Assembly: GCF_002237595.1 (NCBI RefSeq)
Contig: NZ_CP022529.1
Location: 4,804,001 to 4,868,000 of the forward strand
DNA length: 64,000 nucleotides
From: Labrenzia sp. VG12
GTDB lineage: Bacteria; Pseudomonadota; Alphaproteobacteria; Rhizobiales; Stappiaceae
Direction: 5' to 3'
In this document: in pieces, positions 63,675-64,000 of the stretch
How positions within the stretch are numbered: the first letter of the stretch is position 1
How the letters are laid out: each line of letters opens with the position of its first letter
Translations under genes and position numbers: made by a program
The notes under the pieces: generated by a model
Seen by the model: only the letters and a program-made list of their open reading frames with translations
Told to the model about the DNA's origin: nothing
Database searches by the model: none

Positions 63675-64000
63675 ATGCCCAGAAGCACCACCACGGAACG
63701 CATGAAACGCCTGGAGCTCATCACGGCCAGGCTGAAGTCGGATGAAGCGCTGACGGTTGCCGGCCTGTCGGAAGAATTCGGCGTCAGCAGCCGCACGCTG
63801 TCCCGGGATATCCAGATCCTTCGAGATCAGGGGCTGCCGGTTGAGGCCGACCGCGGCCGGGGCGGCGGCATCCGGCTCCACAGCAGCTGGGGCATCGGGC
63901 GTGTGAATTTCAGCTATTCGGAGGCGATCGACCTCCTTGTGAGCCTGGCAATCGCGGAGCAGATGAAATCGCCCTTCTTCATGGCCGAGCTGGCTCCCAT
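63675..64000 (+). CDS. YafY-type HTH/WYL transcriptional regulator, N-terminal part
   Basis: The gene runs off the window end; about 108 residues are visible from MPRSTTTERMKRLELITARL. A DeoR-like winged helix has LTVAGLSEEFGVSSRTLSRD and IQILRDQGLPVEADRG, then GGGIRLHSSW, typical of YafY proteins that carry a WYL ligand domain further on. It is divergent from the small monooxygenase gene and overlies the palindrome at its promoter. Confidence 0.88.
   Translation, partial: MPRSTTTERMKRLELITARLKSDEALTVAGLSEEFGVSSRTLSRDIQILRDQGLPVEADRGRGGGIRLHSSWGIGRVNFSYSEAIDLLVSLAIAEQMKSPFFMAELAP

Overview
The window looks like chromosomal DNA of a GC-rich alphaproteobacterium of the order Hyphomicrobiales (Rhizobiales), quite possibly a marine Stappiaceae/Roseibium (Labrenzia)-like organism. 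The evidence is the aroA-cmk-rpsA order with a class II AroA resembling the Agrobacterium CP4 type, the alphaproteobacterial FYDLN-type acidic protein beside tRNA-Ala, the many ABC importers, and the dispersed palindromic repeats. The genus is an inference; no 16S gene is present.

Layout. 1-678 is the 3' end of an aromatic hydroxylase gene. 1001-8789 is a divergent carbohydrate salvage locus: a ribose-type ABC importer on the minus strand, and mtnK-mtnA-SorC regulator-class II aldolase on the plus strand. Together these encode uptake and breakdown of 5-methylthioribose or 5-deoxyribose to dihydroxyacetone phosphate and an aldehyde (the DHAP shunt). 8913-13592 is housekeeping: rpsA, cmk, aroA and the FYDLN-type protein. 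tRNA-Ala(GGC) follows at 13702-13777.

13764-33383 is a genomic island of about 19.6 kb in the 3' end of tRNA-Ala. It is bounded by an exact 19-bp direct repeat. A tyrosine recombinase module lies at the left end (AlpA-like protein, HTH protein, integrase) and an unrelated P4-type integrase at the right end. The cargo is mostly envelope-related: a patatin-like lipoprotein, a mechanosensitive channel, a DUF883-like and a holin-like membrane protein, an AI-2E-type permease, a lipid kinase, an outer-membrane protein, a YiaV/YiaW-like pair, an arylsulfatase under a TetR regulator, and an octaheme cytochrome c with HEAT and TPR repeats.

33646-41215 is chromosomal again: a methyltransferase, a two-component system with two Spy-like periplasmic proteins, and a DUF2252/PhoD-like pair. 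41431-48599 is a sugar-type ABC importer fused in one operon to a tandem glycerophosphodiesterase and a LacI regulator, with a perfect 16-bp operator palindrome upstream. 48678-51172 encodes TadE/TadG-type pilus proteins. 51344-55709 holds a transporter/LysR pair, a PEP mutase-family lyase, an AhpD-like protein, a small monooxygenase and a periplasmic glutathione peroxidase. 55808-61448 is a PspA-centred envelope module matching E. coli yjfIJKLMC, with an added potassium channel. The right end has an AlkC-type DNA repair gene, a block of palindromic repeats, a small monooxygenase-like gene and a truncated YafY-type regulator.

Several regulatory palindromes sit exactly between divergent regulator/target pairs (27493-27528, 41350-41365, 52404-52421, 63645-63669), so candidate regulator-operator pairs can be read directly from the sequence. 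Gene identities come from reading motifs and families by eye; no database search was run.
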